A stretch of DNA of 64,000 nucleotides, from positions 930,001-994,000 of the forward strand of contig NZ_CP090004.1 in NCBI RefSeq assembly GCF_021390175.1, given 5' to 3'. The notes beneath the pieces were generated by a model. That model made no database searches, was not told the origin of the DNA, and saw only the letters and a program-made list of their open reading frames with translations. Below are positions 55,805-64,000 of the stretch, in pieces (position 1 is the first letter of the stretch; the number at the start of each line of letters is the position of its first letter). This stretch comes from Flagellimonas sp. HMM57. GTDB taxonomy: Bacteria; Bacteroidota; Bacteroidia; Flavobacteriales; Flavobacteriaceae. Both the position numbers and the translations under genes were made by a program.

Positions 55805-57262
55805 ATGCTAAAACAACATCTACAGTTTAAGCTTTCCCAGAAACTGTCTCCCCAACAGATTCAGCTCATGAAATTGATCCAATTGCCCACACAGGCTTTT
55901 GAACAACGTTTGAAGCAGGAACTGGAGGAAAATCCCGCTCTTGAAAGTGGTAAAGCTGAAAACGAAACTATAGATGACGGGTATGAGGACACCTATGATG
56001 ATAGTGCGGACAATGAAACCATTGCTGCTGAAGAAATCAATATTGATGATTATTTAAGCGATGACGAAATTCCGGATTATAGGACACAGACAAGTAATTA
56101 TAGTCCAGATGATGACGAAAAAAGTATTCCCTATGCGTCCGGCACTTCGTTTAACCAATATTTGCTAAATCAACTCAACACCATCTATCTTAATGATGAG
56201 GAATGGGCAATTGCTGAATTTTTGGTTGGCAGTGTTGATGAGAGCGGATATATACGAAGACCGTTAACGGATATCATGGATGATTTGGCTTTTACCCAAA
56301 ACATTTATACGGAAGAAGAACAGATTGAAGCTGTTTTAAAAATAGTACAGAATCTTGATCCTGCCGGTGTTGCAGCAAGATCCTTGGAAGAATGTCTTAT
56401 TATTCAACTAAAACGAAAAAGCAAAAGCCCCGCCATTGAACTGGCGATTTCGATTCTAGAAAGGTCCTTTGAACAGTTTACCAAAAAACATTATTCCAAG
56501 CTGATGCAAAAGCATCATATTACGGAAGAAGAGCTCAAGGATGCAATTTCAGAAATTGAAAAATTAAACCCAAAACCTGGTGGCTCTTACGCGGGAAACA
56601 CCAGAATAATAGAACATATTGTTCCAGATTTTTCCATTAAAATAGTAGAAGGTGAATTGGAATTGACCTTAAATGGGCGTAATGCTCCCGAACTTCACGT
56701 ATCTAGGGACTATAACAATATGCTAGAGGGCTATAAAAATTCCAAGGAAAAATCCAAGTCCCAAAAAGATACCGTGCTCTTCATAAAACAAAAATTAGAT
56801 GCGGCCAAGTGGTTTATAGATGCCATTAAACAAAGACAGCAGACGCTCTATGTGACCATGAGCACTATTATGAACTACCAGCGTGAATATTTCTTAACTG
56901 GAGACGAGCGAAAGCTACGCCCTATGATATTAAAAGACATAGCTGACCAGATTCATATGGATGTATCCACTGTTTCTAGAGTTGCGAACAGCAAGTATGT
57001 CGACACCCCCTATGGAACGAAACTCATCAAAGAATACTTTTCCGAGTCCATGAAAAATGAACAAGGAGAAGACGTATCCACAAAGGAAATAAAGAAGATA
57101 CTGGAAACTGTTATTGGAGAAGAAGAAAAGAAAAAGCCTTTAACAGACGATAGGTTAGCGAAGATTCTTAAGGAACGGGGGTATCCTATTGCACGAAGAA
57201 CTGTTGCTAAATATAGAGAGCAGTTGGGAATACCCGTAGCCAGGTTAAGAAAGCAAATCTAA
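55805..57262 (+). CDS. rpoN: RNA polymerase sigma-54 factor
   Basis: 485 residues. The glutamine-rich activator-interacting region I opens the protein (LKLSQKLSPQQIQLMKLIQLP), then an acidic region II (about 50-110), the core-binding domain, the helix-turn-helix DQIHMDVSTVSRVANSKYV, and the C-terminal RpoN box RRTVAKYREQLGIP. All parts needed for sigma-54 function are present. Its stop overlaps the next gene by one base (TAATG). Confidence 0.97.
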   Translation: MLKQHLQFKLSQKLSPQQIQLMKLIQLPTQAFEQRLKQELEENPALESGKAENETIDDGYEDTYDDSADNETIAAEEINIDDYLSDDEIPDYRTQTSNYSPDDDEKSIPYASGTSFNQYLLNQLNTIYLNDEEWAIAEFLVGSVDESGYIRRPLTDIMDDLAFTQNIYTEEEQIEAVLKIVQNLDPAGVAARSLEECLIIQLKRKSKSPAIELAISILERSFEQFTKKHYSKLMQKHHITEEELKDAISEIEKLNPKPGGSYAGNTRIIEHIVPDFSIKIVEGELELTLNGRNAPELHVSRDYNNMLEGYKNSKEKSKSQKDTVLFIKQKLDAAKWFIDAIKQRQQTLYVTMSTIMNYQREYFLTGDERKLRPMILKDIADQIHMDVSTVSRVANSKYVDTPYGTKLIKEYFSESMKNEQGEDVSTKEIKKILETVIGEEEKKKPLTDDRLAKILKERGYPIARRTVAKYREQLGIPVARLRKQI

Positions 57263-57867
57263 TGCGCCAGTTCTTAAATATTGTATCCTACATTTTCCAT
57301 CCGCTCTTCATTCCTGTTGGTGGAACCACTTTATATTTTTTGGTAACACCAAAATACAGTTCATTAGAATTACAAAGTGGCAATATTCTTCCCATTTTTA
57401 TCCTTACGGTAATCATACCGATTATTTTCTTTCTCATCCTTAAAAATATGGGATTCATTAATTCTATATTCTTACCTACTATTAAAGAGCGCAAATACCC
57501 TCTATACATAAGTTGTGTGCTTCTTTTAATGATACTCTATAAGGTGATTCCAAATAATTATGTTCATGAACTTTTCTATTTTTTTACCGGACTTTTAACA
57601 GCAACCTGTACAGCACTTATACTATTATTTTTAAAATTTAAGACCAGTCTCCATCTTTTGGGAATGGGTAGCATATTAATGTTCATGATAGGTCTAAGCA
57701 TACACTTTGAGATAAATATAACGCTGGCCATAAGTGTTTTTACCTTAATGACGGGACTTGTAGCTACTTCAAGGCTTTATCTTAAAGCACATAATAGATC
57801 TGAATTATTGATAGGTCTATTGATAGGGTTATGCTCCCAGTTTATTATTCTGAAGTACTGGTTATAA
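57262..57867 (+). CDS. Small polytopic membrane protein, faint PAP2-like tail motif
   Basis: 201 residues with about six membrane helices. Late in the protein, SRLYLKAHNRSELLIGLLIG resembles motif C3 of PAP2 phosphatases (SR-x5-H-x3-D), with the aspartate replaced by glutamate. An earlier TSLHLLGMG could match motif C2, but the first motif (KxxxxxxRP) is not clear. It is probably not a classical active PAP2. Translationally coupled to rpoN. The stop overlaps the convergent PorT-like gene by 6 nt. Confidence 0.7.
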   Translation: MRQFLNIVSYIFHPLFIPVGGTTLYFLVTPKYSSLELQSGNILPIFILTVIIPIIFFLILKNMGFINSIFLPTIKERKYPLYISCVLLLMILYKVIPNNYVHELFYFFTGLLTATCTALILLFLKFKTSLHLLGMGSILMFMIGLSIHFEINITLAISVFTLMTGLVATSRLYLKAHNRSELLIGLLIGLCSQFIILKYWL

Positions 57868-58575
57868 AATATAGAAAATGACACCAATACGAAATACCCT
57901 TGCATCTATTGGACTACCATTTTCCAAAGAGATATTGTCTTTTAGAAGTGGGTTTAAACTATAATGTGCATGAATATTCCACGTATTGTATCCAAAATTC
58001 AACACCAAGCCATATTGAAAATTTTGAATATCTCCATTAGAAAATCCGTTCGAACCATCTTGTGTCACCAACTTTGACCTTCCAGAAAATACATAGCCCA
58101 ATTTAACCCCCGCATAGATTCGCCAGAACTTATATTCATCAATAGTAGATGTACGCCATCTCAATTCCAAAGGCATTTCAATGGCATGTGTTTCGAACTT
58201 ACTTCTTTCAAAATCTGCAGTACTGGTAATGCTATAGCTTATTGAACCATCAACTTCTTCCGCTACAATATTATTATAATACGAATTAGCCGCATATCCC
58301 AGGCCAAGTCCAAAACCAAAGTTTCTTCTAGTATTTATTGGGATATCCTTTATAAAGCCAACTTGTAAATTATAAGATAAATTCCTTAGAATAACATCGG
58401 TGGGTTTGTCCAATAAAAAGTTGTACCCCAACCCCGCATAAAATTGATCTTCAAGATATCTATGCGAAGTCTTGTAGTTTATACTATCCTTATTGGACTG
58501 TGCACTCATATGGACAGTCATTACAATGAGCGCCATACTGGCAAAATATCTTAAAACATTACCAGATATTACCAT
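57862..58575 (-). CDS. porT: PorT-family outer-membrane beta-barrel protein
   Basis: 237 residues. Signal peptide (MALIVMTVHMSAQ), then alternating hydrophobic strands ending in an aromatic strand (IGVIFYIL). The pattern YLEDQFYAGLGYNFLL, LSYNLQVGFIKDIPINTRRNFGFGLGLGYA and FRIGVIFYIL matches the PorT/SprT group of the type IX secretion system as I recall it. PorT is needed for T9SS export and gliding in relatives. Other small barrels share these features, so the assignment is moderate. It lies just after the exb operon, separated by a terminator. Confidence 0.7.
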   Translation of the reverse strand: MVISGNVLRYFASMALIVMTVHMSAQSNKDSINYKTSHRYLEDQFYAGLGYNFLLDKPTDVILRNLSYNLQVGFIKDIPINTRRNFGFGLGLGYAANSYYNNIVAEEVDGSISYSITSTADFERSKFETHAIEMPLELRWRTSTIDEYKFWRIYAGVKLGYVFSGRSKLVTQDGSNGFSNGDIQNFQYGLVLNFGYNTWNIHAHYSLNPLLKDNISLENGSPIDARVFRIGVIFYIL

Positions 58576-58590
58576 ACTACTTTTAAAATA

Positions 58591-58626
58591 AAAAAACGCT
58601 CCAAATTATAATATTTGGAGCGTTTT
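58591..58626 (-). terminator. Terminator after the exbB-exbD operon
   Basis: AAAACGCTCCAAAT and ATTTGGAGCGTTTT form a perfect 14-bp stem around TATAAT, with more T on the reverse strand downstream. It is 21 nt after the last exbD stop and 16 nt before the porT-like ATG. Confidence 0.8.
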
Positions 58627-58647
58627 CCACTAAATCTAAGTTATTGT

Positions 58648-59130
58648 CTACTGCAGATTGTTAAAAGCGTTTCCTTCATAGGTTGTATAATTAACCTTTA
58701 AGGCATTTACTTTTCTAAGTTGTTGCTTAATATCGGTGATGAGACCCATATTTGCATTTTTATCCACTTTCAAAGCAGTAGTCAATACATTTTGTAATTC
58801 TTGAGGTTTTTTAGCACGCTCCGCAAGGATATAGGAACCTACTTCATCTACACTCGCAAACTTATCGTTCAATTGAATTTTTGGTTCTGTTCCAAAAACT
58901 TTTTGATATTCCTGCGTAGGCTTACCTACATAGATGTAAATAACTCTATCCTTTTTCTCCAACTTTTTTATTTCGGTTGCGTTTGGAAGTACATTATCAA
59001 CCAACAAGGAACTATCTTTCATAGTAGTTACCGTCATAAAAAAGAACAGTAACATAAAGACGATATCGGGTAGTGAAGCAGTTGAAACCGCTGGCAAATC
59101 CCCATCCTTCTTTTTTGCAAATTTTGCCAT
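58648..59130 (-). CDS. exbD: ExbD/TolR-family biopolymer transport protein 2
   Basis: 160 residues. One N-terminal membrane helix, ASLPDIVFMLLFFFMTVTTM, carries the essential aspartate of ExbD/TolR proteins, followed by a periplasmic domain (VIYIYVGKPTQEY, MGLITDIKQQLRKVNALKVNYTTY). With ExbB it forms a proton-driven motor that energises outer-membrane transport. Last gene of the operon; gap to the first exbD is 12 nt. Confidence 0.92.
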   Translation of the reverse strand: MAKFAKKKDGDLPAVSTASLPDIVFMLLFFFMTVTTMKDSSLLVDNVLPNATEIKKLEKKDRVIYIYVGKPTQEYQKVFGTEPKIQLNDKFASVDEVGSYILAERAKKPQELQNVLTTALKVDKNANMGLITDIKQQLRKVNALKVNYTTYEGNAFNNLQ

Positions 59131-59142
59131 ACTATTATTCGT

Positions 59143-59748
59143 TTAATTAGTTGATGTTTCAGCTTCCGATAGCTTCTGTGGAAACATATCTTGAATCCGC
59201 TTGACTTTATCTTTTAAACCATCTCTAACACTCTTTGGTGTTTCTGGATTTAAATACTCAGACTCCATTTTAGTAAAGTCCTGGCCAAACAGACGTTGCG
59301 CCTCTCTATTACGCAAGTCATTATATGCACCAACAAGTTCGTTTTGTACCGTTATATATGTACTATACTTGGTTTCTCTGTCGTTTTTTAACGATATAAT
59401 GGCTTTCACAGGATTATCCGACGAAGCAGGATCTCTTCTCCCCTTACAATAATCACAAGATCCATCAGCACCGTTCTCCAAGAAAGCGGTGGCGGCGGCT
59501 CTCAGTTCTGTTAATTGCATAAGATTGTCCTCAACCAACAACTGACCATTTTTATTGATATTTACCGTAAAAATGTTCTTCTGCTTAATGATAGGAGGAT
59601 TCTCTGGCGGCTCCATTGGTGGCAACATACGATCTAATCCAGCATCTGTTTCTATGGTAGTGGTTACCAAGAAAAAGATAAGCAATAAAAAAGCTATGTC
59701 TGCCATAGAACCGGCATTCACTTCTGGTGCTCCTTTTCTTCTAGGCAT
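59143..59748 (-). CDS. exbD: ExbD/TolR-family biopolymer transport protein 1
   Basis: 201 residues. The membrane helix MADIAFLLLIFFLVTTTI has the functional Asp (residue 17). The periplasmic part is longer than usual and carries an insert with CDYCKGRRD and an Arg/Glu/Gln-rich stretch towards the C-terminus. Two unequal ExbD copies next to each other are common in Bacteroidota. The gap to the membrane protein upstream is 11 nt. Confidence 0.92.
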   Translation of the reverse strand: MPRRKGAPEVNAGSMADIAFLLLIFFLVTTTIETDAGLDRMLPPMEPPENPPIIKQKNIFTVNINKNGQLLVEDNLMQLTELRAAATAFLENGADGSCDYCKGRRDPASSDNPVKAIISLKNDRETKYSTYITVQNELVGAYNDLRNREAQRLFGQDFTKMESEYLNPETPKSVRDGLKDKVKRIQDMFPQKLSEAETSTN

Positions 59749-59759
59749 AATTCTATATT

Positions 59760-60206
59760 TTATTTAACAAACATTTTTTTCAATCCAGGCAATACCATTA
59801 ATAGAACAGCAACCAGCGTAAGGATAAAGAAAACATTTAATCCCATTCCAATTGTCTTTACAGTACTTTCTGTCGCTTCAAGATTTGGATTGTTTGCAAA
59901 GGTATCTACAACTGCCTTCGCTTCTTCAGAAGAAGAAAGACCGTAGGATACCGCAACGACCAAAGCCAATCCACCTATGGCGAAAAGTGCCTTTTTGATA
60001 CTTGCTGGTGAGGAAAACAACTTTCCAAACCCAAAGAATACTGTCGTTATTACAGCAATGGCCAACAAAACATACATTATAATGAACATGAAGTTCATTG
60101 CCCCACTGTTAATTGCATCTGGATCGTCAGCAGATGGCATTAAGAACCATAATCCCGCTGCTACGAGCCCAATGACTATGAGCACTATTTTTACTAATTT
60201 ATTCAT
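59760..60206 (-). CDS. Four-helix membrane protein between exbB and exbD
   Basis: 148 residues with four likely membrane helices (about 5-20, 38-60, 71-88, 118-140) and a short acidic periplasmic loop (EEAKAVVDTFANNPNLEATES). I recognise no family. Its position inside the exbB-exbD-exbD operon suggests an accessory part of the energising complex. ATG at 60206, 27 nt after exbB. Confidence 0.8.
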   Translation of the reverse strand: MNKLVKIVLIVIGLVAAGLWFLMPSADDPDAINSGAMNFMFIIMYVLLAIAVITTVFFGFGKLFSSPASIKKALFAIGGLALVVAVSYGLSSSEEAKAVVDTFANNPNLEATESTVKTIGMGLNVFFILTLVAVLLMVLPGLKKMFVK

Positions 60207-60233
60207 GATTCTCGATAGTTTTTATTTCCGTAA

Positions 60234-60968
60234 TTACTTTTTGTGAGCTGCCAACATATCTATTAGCGCTATGGAAGAATCTTCCATGTCATTTACGATA
60301 CTATCGATTTTTGCAATGATATAGTTGTAAAAAATTTGAAGGATAATCGCTGTAATCAAACCGAATACAGTTGTTAACAATGCTACTTGGATATCCCCTG
60401 CGATTAAAGAGGCACTCAAGTTACCAACAGCTGCAATTTTCTGGAATGCCTGAATCATACCAATTACCGTACCCATGAAACCAAGCATTGGTGCAATGGC
60501 GATAAACAGGGACAACCAAGATACATTTTTCTCCAGTTGGCCCATTTGAACCCCACCATAAGCAACAACAGCTTTTTCAGCGGCATCCAAACCTTCTGTT
60601 GAACGGTCTAGTCCTTGATAATATATAGAGGCTACAGGACCTTTTGTATTTCTACAAACTTCTTTCGCCGCTTCTACACCTCCAGAAGCCAAAGCATCTT
60701 CAACTTGTTGTCTAAGCTTGGCGGAATTGGTGCTTGCTAAGTTTAGATAAATAATTCTTTCGATGGCAACTGCCAAGCCCAAAATCAAACATAAAAGTAC
60801 AATACCCATAAAGGCAGGACCTCCTTGGATAAACTGTTCTTTTAATACTTGGGTGAAACCTTTACTGGCCGTAGCTGCAGCTTCTTCTTGTAAAACAGCC
60901 GCAGAAGCAGTTGTCGTTCCCATAACAAACATTCCGGCAATGGCCAGAGTAGAGGATATTTTCTTCAT
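60234..60968 (-). CDS. exbB: MotA/TolQ/ExbB proton-channel family protein
   Basis: 244 residues from the ATG at 60968; a TTG 9 nt before is in frame. Signal-like N-terminus (MKKISSTLAIAGMFVMG, TASA), then three helices. The third and its neighbour hold the family motif WLSLFIAIAPMLGFMGTVIGMIQAFQKI and LTTVFGLITAIILQIFYNY, where a Thr lines the proton path. First gene of exbB, membrane protein, exbD, exbD. The group powers TonB-dependent or similar outer-membrane functions. Confidence 0.93.
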   Translation of the reverse strand: MKKISSTLAIAGMFVMGTTTASAAVLQEEAAATASKGFTQVLKEQFIQGGPAFMGIVLLCLILGLAVAIERIIYLNLASTNSAKLRQQVEDALASGGVEAAKEVCRNTKGPVASIYYQGLDRSTEGLDAAEKAVVAYGGVQMGQLEKNVSWLSLFIAIAPMLGFMGTVIGMIQAFQKIAAVGNLSASLIAGDIQVALLTTVFGLITAIILQIFYNYIIAKIDSIVNDMEDSSIALIDMLAAHKK

Positions 60969-61002
60969 TTTGTTCAAACTTAAATTTAGTTAGTTAATAA
61001 TG

Positions 61003-61010
61003 TTAAAGAT
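61003..61010 (-). promoter_or_regulatory. Possible -7 element of the exb operon
   Basis: The reverse strand reads TATCTTTA, one mismatch from TAnnTTTG, 35 nt before exbB. A closer alternative TAAGTTTG (60982-60975) would leave almost no leader. Confidence 0.3.
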
Positions 61011-61047
61011 ATAAAAAAATTATAATTGAAAAACTAATAATGCTCAG

Positions 61048-61135
61048 CAGAGAGGAAGGGATTCGAACCCTCGATACACTTTTGGTGTATACACACTTTC
61101 CAGGCGTGCGCCTTCGACCACTCGGCCACCTCTCT
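61048..61135 (-). tRNA. tRNA-Ser(GGA)
   Basis: 88 nt on the reverse strand. The acceptor AGAGAGG pairs with CCTCTCT, discriminator G. The anticodon stem CACGC/GTGTG (with one wobble) encloses CTGGAAA, giving GGA. The long variable arm (TATACACCAAAAGTGTAT) is typical of tRNA-Ser. No CCA is encoded. No hairpin follows, and exbB starts 80 nt downstream, so read-through into exbB is possible. Confidence 0.95.
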
Positions 61136-61201
61136 ATTATTATAGTTAGGCCGACCAAATAACAAAAAAATAATTAGTTAATAAAATTTGAGGCGTTAAT
61201 T

Positions 61202-62236
61202 TTACTGCATTTCACCACGAAGTGACGTTTCAAAAATAGTCTTAAAGAGTTTTCCCGAAACATTACTGCCCAACAGGTACATCGCCTTGGTAAGAGCCGC
61301 CTCTGTTGTAATGTCCTTTCCATTAATCAATTGCATTTCTTTTAGCTTTTCACTTGTCTTGTAATGCCCCATTGACACACTACCTCCCGAGCATTGCGTA
61401 ACGTTAATAACATGAAGTCCATTTGTGACAGCTTTTTTTAACTCATCTAAAAACCATTCATCGGTCGGGGCATTGCCCGCCCCATAGGTTTCGAAAATCA
61501 AGGCTTTCAATCCTGGAATTTTTAAGGTCGATGTCACGACTGAGAGATTAAGTCCCGGGAACAACTTAAGAACAGCAACATTGGTATCCATATTTTTGTG
61601 GACCTTTAATTTCTTTCTTGAATTACTATAGGGTTTAAAAAGGTAATTGTGATTAATAGCTAAATGAACACCAGATTCTACAAGCGGTGGATGGTTCAAT
61701 GAAGCAAACGCTTCAAAATGCTCCGCGTTTATTTTTGTCGTTCTATTGGCCCGATACAACTTATATTCAAAATACAGCCCTACTTCTTGCACAACTGCTT
61801 TTCCCTTTTCTTTTAAAGCTGCTATTTGGATAGATGTGATCAGGTTTTCTTTTGCATCCGTCCTTAAGTCGCCAATGGGGAGCTGTGACCCTGTAAAAAT
61901 CACAGGCTTGCCAAGGTTCTCCAACATAAAGCTGAGTGCTGAAGCGGAGTAGCTCATGGTATCGCTGCCATGTAATATCACGAATCCATCATATACATCG
62001 TAGTTTTCTTCTATCATCGAAGCTATGGTCACCCAATACTCGGGGTTCATGTTGGAAGAATCTATGGGCTCATCGAAAGATATTCCCGTTATCTTACAAT
62101 CCAATTGGTTCAATTCTGGAATATTCCCCATAAGCTCTTCAAAATCGAAAGCTCTGAGGGCTCCAGTCTCATAATCTTTCACCATACCTATAGTTCCGCC
62201 GGTGTAAATGAGCAATATGTTTGTTTGGTTTTGCAT
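61202..62236 (-). CDS. ansA: Type I (cytoplasmic) L-asparaginase
   Basis: Hydrolyses asparagine to aspartate and ammonia; 344 residues. Both threonine sites are visible: LLIYTGGTIGM (catalytic Thr in TGGTIG) and LHGSDTMSYSASALSFML. There is no signal peptide, which fits type I. A TatD hydrolase gene lies 6 nt upstream and is likely co-transcribed. tRNA-Ser is the next element downstream. Confidence 0.95.
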   Translation of the reverse strand: MQNQTNILLIYTGGTIGMVKDYETGALRAFDFEELMGNIPELNQLDCKITGISFDEPIDSSNMNPEYWVTIASMIEENYDVYDGFVILHGSDTMSYSASALSFMLENLGKPVIFTGSQLPIGDLRTDAKENLITSIQIAALKEKGKAVVQEVGLYFEYKLYRANRTTKINAEHFEAFASLNHPPLVESGVHLAINHNYLFKPYSNSRKKLKVHKNMDTNVAVLKLFPGLNLSVVTSTLKIPGLKALIFETYGAGNAPTDEWFLDELKKAVTNGLHVINVTQCSGGSVSMGHYKTSEKLKEMQLINGKDITTEAALTKAMYLLGSNVSGKLFKTIFETSLRGEMQ

Positions 62237-62242
62237 CTTGTC

Positions 62243-63010
62243 CTAAATACTGAACACTTCTTTAGAATTTTCGGTTGTTATTGCAGCTATTTCCTCTTTG
62301 GTTTTTCCATAAATTATAGAAAGTTTTTCCAAAACGTTCAAAATGTAGGAACTTTCGTTTCTTTTTCCTCTATATGGAACTGGTGCCAAATAGGGTGAAT
62401 CCGTCTCGAGCACGATATGTTTTAAATCAATTTTGTCCAAGAATTGGTCAATCTTGCCATTTTTAAAAGTAGCAACACCACCTATGCCCAATTTCATATT
62501 ATAAGATATTGCCTTATGTGCTTGCTCCAATGTTCCTGTAAAGCAATGAAAAATACCATATAGATCATTTGCTTTCTCTTGCGCTAAAATTTCAAATATT
62601 TCATCAAAGGATTCCCTGCAATGTATCACAATGGGCAATCGAAATCTTTTGGCCAATCTAATTTGATAGATAAATGCTTCTTGCTGCTGTTTTAAAAAAG
62701 TTTTGTCCCAATATAAATCGATGCCTATTTCTCCAACCGCATAAAATTTTCTATTTTCCAATTGCTGTTCCACATGTGCCAACTCTTCCTTAAAATTGTC
62801 CTTCACATGGGTTGGATGTAATCCCATCATCAGAAAAATATTTTCGGGATAATCAGATTCTAAATCCAACATGGCTTTTGTATATGTTGAATCAATTGCC
62901 GGAATAAAAAAACGTTCAACACCTGCCTGAATGGCTTTTTTCATGATATCGTCACGATCCTCGTCAAAAGCTTCACTATACAAATGTGTATGTGTATCGG
63001 TTATAATCAT
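62243..63010 (-). CDS. TatD-family metal-dependent hydrolase
   Basis: 255 residues, TIM barrel with two metal sites: TDTHTHLYSEAF, MMGLHPTHVKDN, VGEIGIDLYW, VIHCRESFDEIF, GIFHCFTGT and LETDSPYLAP. The pattern fits TatD/YcfH-type DNases, which act on DNA ends. Very short leader: a -7-like TATTTTTG lies only 5-12 nt before the ATG (63022-63015). ansA follows at 6 nt. Confidence 0.93.
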   Translation of the reverse strand: MIITDTHTHLYSEAFDEDRDDIMKKAIQAGVERFFIPAIDSTYTKAMLDLESDYPENIFLMMGLHPTHVKDNFKEELAHVEQQLENRKFYAVGEIGIDLYWDKTFLKQQQEAFIYQIRLAKRFRLPIVIHCRESFDEIFEILAQEKANDLYGIFHCFTGTLEQAHKAISYNMKLGIGGVATFKNGKIDQFLDKIDLKHIVLETDSPYLAPVPYRGKRNESSYILNVLEKLSIIYGKTKEEIAAITTENSKEVFSI

Positions 63011-63119
63011 AAAGCAAAAATAGGTTTATCTTAGACGTTTGTAATAGTTGATTCGAATAAAAATAGCCCTGTAAAATGCTTCAATTAGCTCAGCATGACA
63101 AGTGGAACAATAAAAATGC

Positions 63120-63563
63120 ATGAAATCACTCCAGAAATTTCTTAAATCCAAAGATTATACTAGAATACCCTTATCGCTTACCGAGACCAATCATTTTGAA
63201 ATTGAAGCTAAAATCAATGGGGTACCTGGACGGTTCATTTTAGATACCGGAGCTTCCAACACCTGTGTAGGCATAGACAAAATCGAATTCTTTAAAATGG
63301 TTTCCGAAGTATCGGACATTAAGGCAGCAGGAGCAGGAGCCACAGAAATGGAAACCCTGGTTTCCACCAAGAACAAAATTAGAATTGGGGAGTGGAAAAA
63401 AAGCAAGCAAAAAATAGTATTGTTTGATTTGATACACGTAAACCATGCGTTAACCGCACACAATGTAACGCCAGTGGATGGCATCATAGGTGCCGATATT
63501 CTTAAAGAAGGTAAAGCGGTTATTGATTATAACAAGGAATGTCTGTTTTTAAAAAACAGATGA
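63120..63563 (+). CDS. Retropepsin-like aspartic protease (single domain)
   Basis: 147 residues. The active-site motif FILDTGASNTCVG and the paired downstream motif DGIIGADIL match single-domain clan AA proteases, which work as dimers. No signal peptide or membrane helix is visible, so it is cytoplasmic by default. Function in bacteria is not well known. The reading frame ends in a perfect 19-nt palindrome (TCTGTTTTTAAAAAACAGA, 63542-63560). Confidence 0.82.
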   Translation: MKSLQKFLKSKDYTRIPLSLTETNHFEIEAKINGVPGRFILDTGASNTCVGIDKIEFFKMVSEVSDIKAAGAGATEMETLVSTKNKIRIGEWKKSKQKIVLFDLIHVNHALTAHNVTPVDGIIGADILKEGKAVIDYNKECLFLKNR

Positions 63564-63582
63564 TAACTGTTGATTCGAACAT

Positions 63583-63621
63583 GGTCGAAGGTTTTATATC
63601 CGTTACATAAAACTCTCGACC
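63583..63621. terminator. Large inverted repeat between convergent genes, probable terminator
   Basis: GGTCGA-AG-GTTTTAT (63583-63597) pairs with ATAAAAC-TC-TCGACC (63607-63621) apart from the two middle bases. It lies between the protease gene (+) and sucB (-). No long T run follows on either side, so its use as a terminator is uncertain. Confidence 0.45.
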
Positions 63622-63641
63622 GTGCCCAAACAATCTTGTTT

Positions 63642-64000
63642 TTAAAGCTCTAATGCTTTCTTCACATCGCCATCCATTAATAATTCTTCCGGGCTTTCCA
63701 AAGCTTCTTTAACCGCTACCAAAAACCCTACGGATTCCTTACCATCTATTATTCTATGGTCATAAGAAAGCGCAACGTACATTATTGGAGCAATTGCAAT
63801 AAGACTATCCTTAACAATTGGTCTTTCAACAATATTGTGCATTCCTAAAATGGCGCTTTGTGGCGGATTGATTATTGGTGTCGACAGCATGGAACCAAAT
63901 ACGCCACCATTAGTGATGGTAAATGTACCGCCGGTCATCTCATCCACGGTAATCTCACCTTCCCGTGCACGAATGGCCAATCGTTTCACTTCAGCTTCTA
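63642..64000 (-). CDS. sucB: Dihydrolipoyllysine succinyltransferase (2-oxoglutarate dehydrogenase E2), 5' part missing
   Basis: C-terminal 118 residues of an E2 catalytic domain; the frame is open to the window edge. Seen: [38 protein letters not shown], then [20 protein letters not shown], where the His and the Asp of DHRIIDG form the acyl-transfer site. The sequence around [14 protein letters not shown] fits the succinyl-transferring (TCA cycle) type rather than the pyruvate one. The lipoyl and E1/E3-binding domains lie beyond 64000. Confidence 0.92.
   Translation of the reverse strand, partial: EAEVKRLAIRAREGEITVDEMTGGTFTITNGGVFGSMLSTPIINPPQSAILGMHNIVERPIVKDSLIAIAPIMYVALSYDHRIIDGKESVGFLVAVKEALESPEELLMDGDVKKALEL

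Noticed and set aside
61003..61135. tRNA-Ser as an integration site
   Set aside because: No duplicate of its 3' end and no integrase can be seen nearby.

Overview
The window looks like chromosomal DNA of a Bacteroidota bacterium, most likely a marine member of the Flavobacteriaceae. The evidence is an alternative complex III cluster (actABC), a GT117/DUF2723 glycosyltransferase, PorT-type and DUF5916 outer-membrane proteins, a SPOR-domain protein, promoters of the form TTTG-N19-TAnnTTTG, and almost no Shine-Dalgarno sequences. Genus is not decidable by eye. Both ends cut a gene: actC at the left edge and sucB at the right.

Layout. 1-5400: actC', actB, actA (respiration, minus strand). 5637-6008: a SPOR protein. 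6067-10605: rimP-nusA-infB. 10642-20303 is the accessory stretch: an IS1-type InsA remnant and a stray regulator tail, then an RHS locus. The RHS locus has an upstream RHS/SpvB-like protein, a 1486-residue RHS protein ending in an HEEGH metallopeptidase-like tip, and a small lipoprotein overlapping it by 4 nt. It is followed by a decayed ORF and gene-free AT-rich DNA beside a tRNA-Gln whose 3' end is partly duplicated. 20568-33876: GT117 glycosyltransferase, peroxiredoxin, a cysteine-less thioredoxin, two sister metallophosphoesterases, a frameshifted cutC, a glycosylasparaginase-type enzyme, polA and three small unknowns.

33878-40222 is a tyrosine/homogentisate catabolic block: a divergent MarR regulator with a palindrome on the hppD promoter, then hppD, hmgA, fahA, a flavin reductase and a HisC-like aminotransferase. 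No maleylacetoacetate isomerase is present. 40284-43523: a lipocalin-like lipoprotein and a DUF5916 protein. 43773-47098: rplM-rpsI and rpsB-tsf, with S2 carrying a long charged linker and a C-terminal helix-hairpin-helix domain. 47176-50291: an ECF sigma factor, a HEAT-repeat membrane partner (probable anti-sigma) and two DUF4097 proteins.

50460-57867: pyrH-frr, an RND/MMPL exporter, asnS, rpoN and a small membrane protein. 57862-60968: exbB, a membrane protein, two exbD genes and a PorT-like barrel (minus strand). 61048-64000: tRNA-Ser, ansA, a TatD hydrolase, a retropepsin-like protease and the 3' end of sucB.

Most of the window is ordinary housekeeping DNA. The best candidate for an undescribed system is the RHS/metallopeptidase plus lipoprotein pair. 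Other points worth checking are the extended S2, the sigma/HEAT/DUF4097 operon, the MarR operator, and the one-base disruption of cutC. All family assignments were made by reading motifs; no database search was run.
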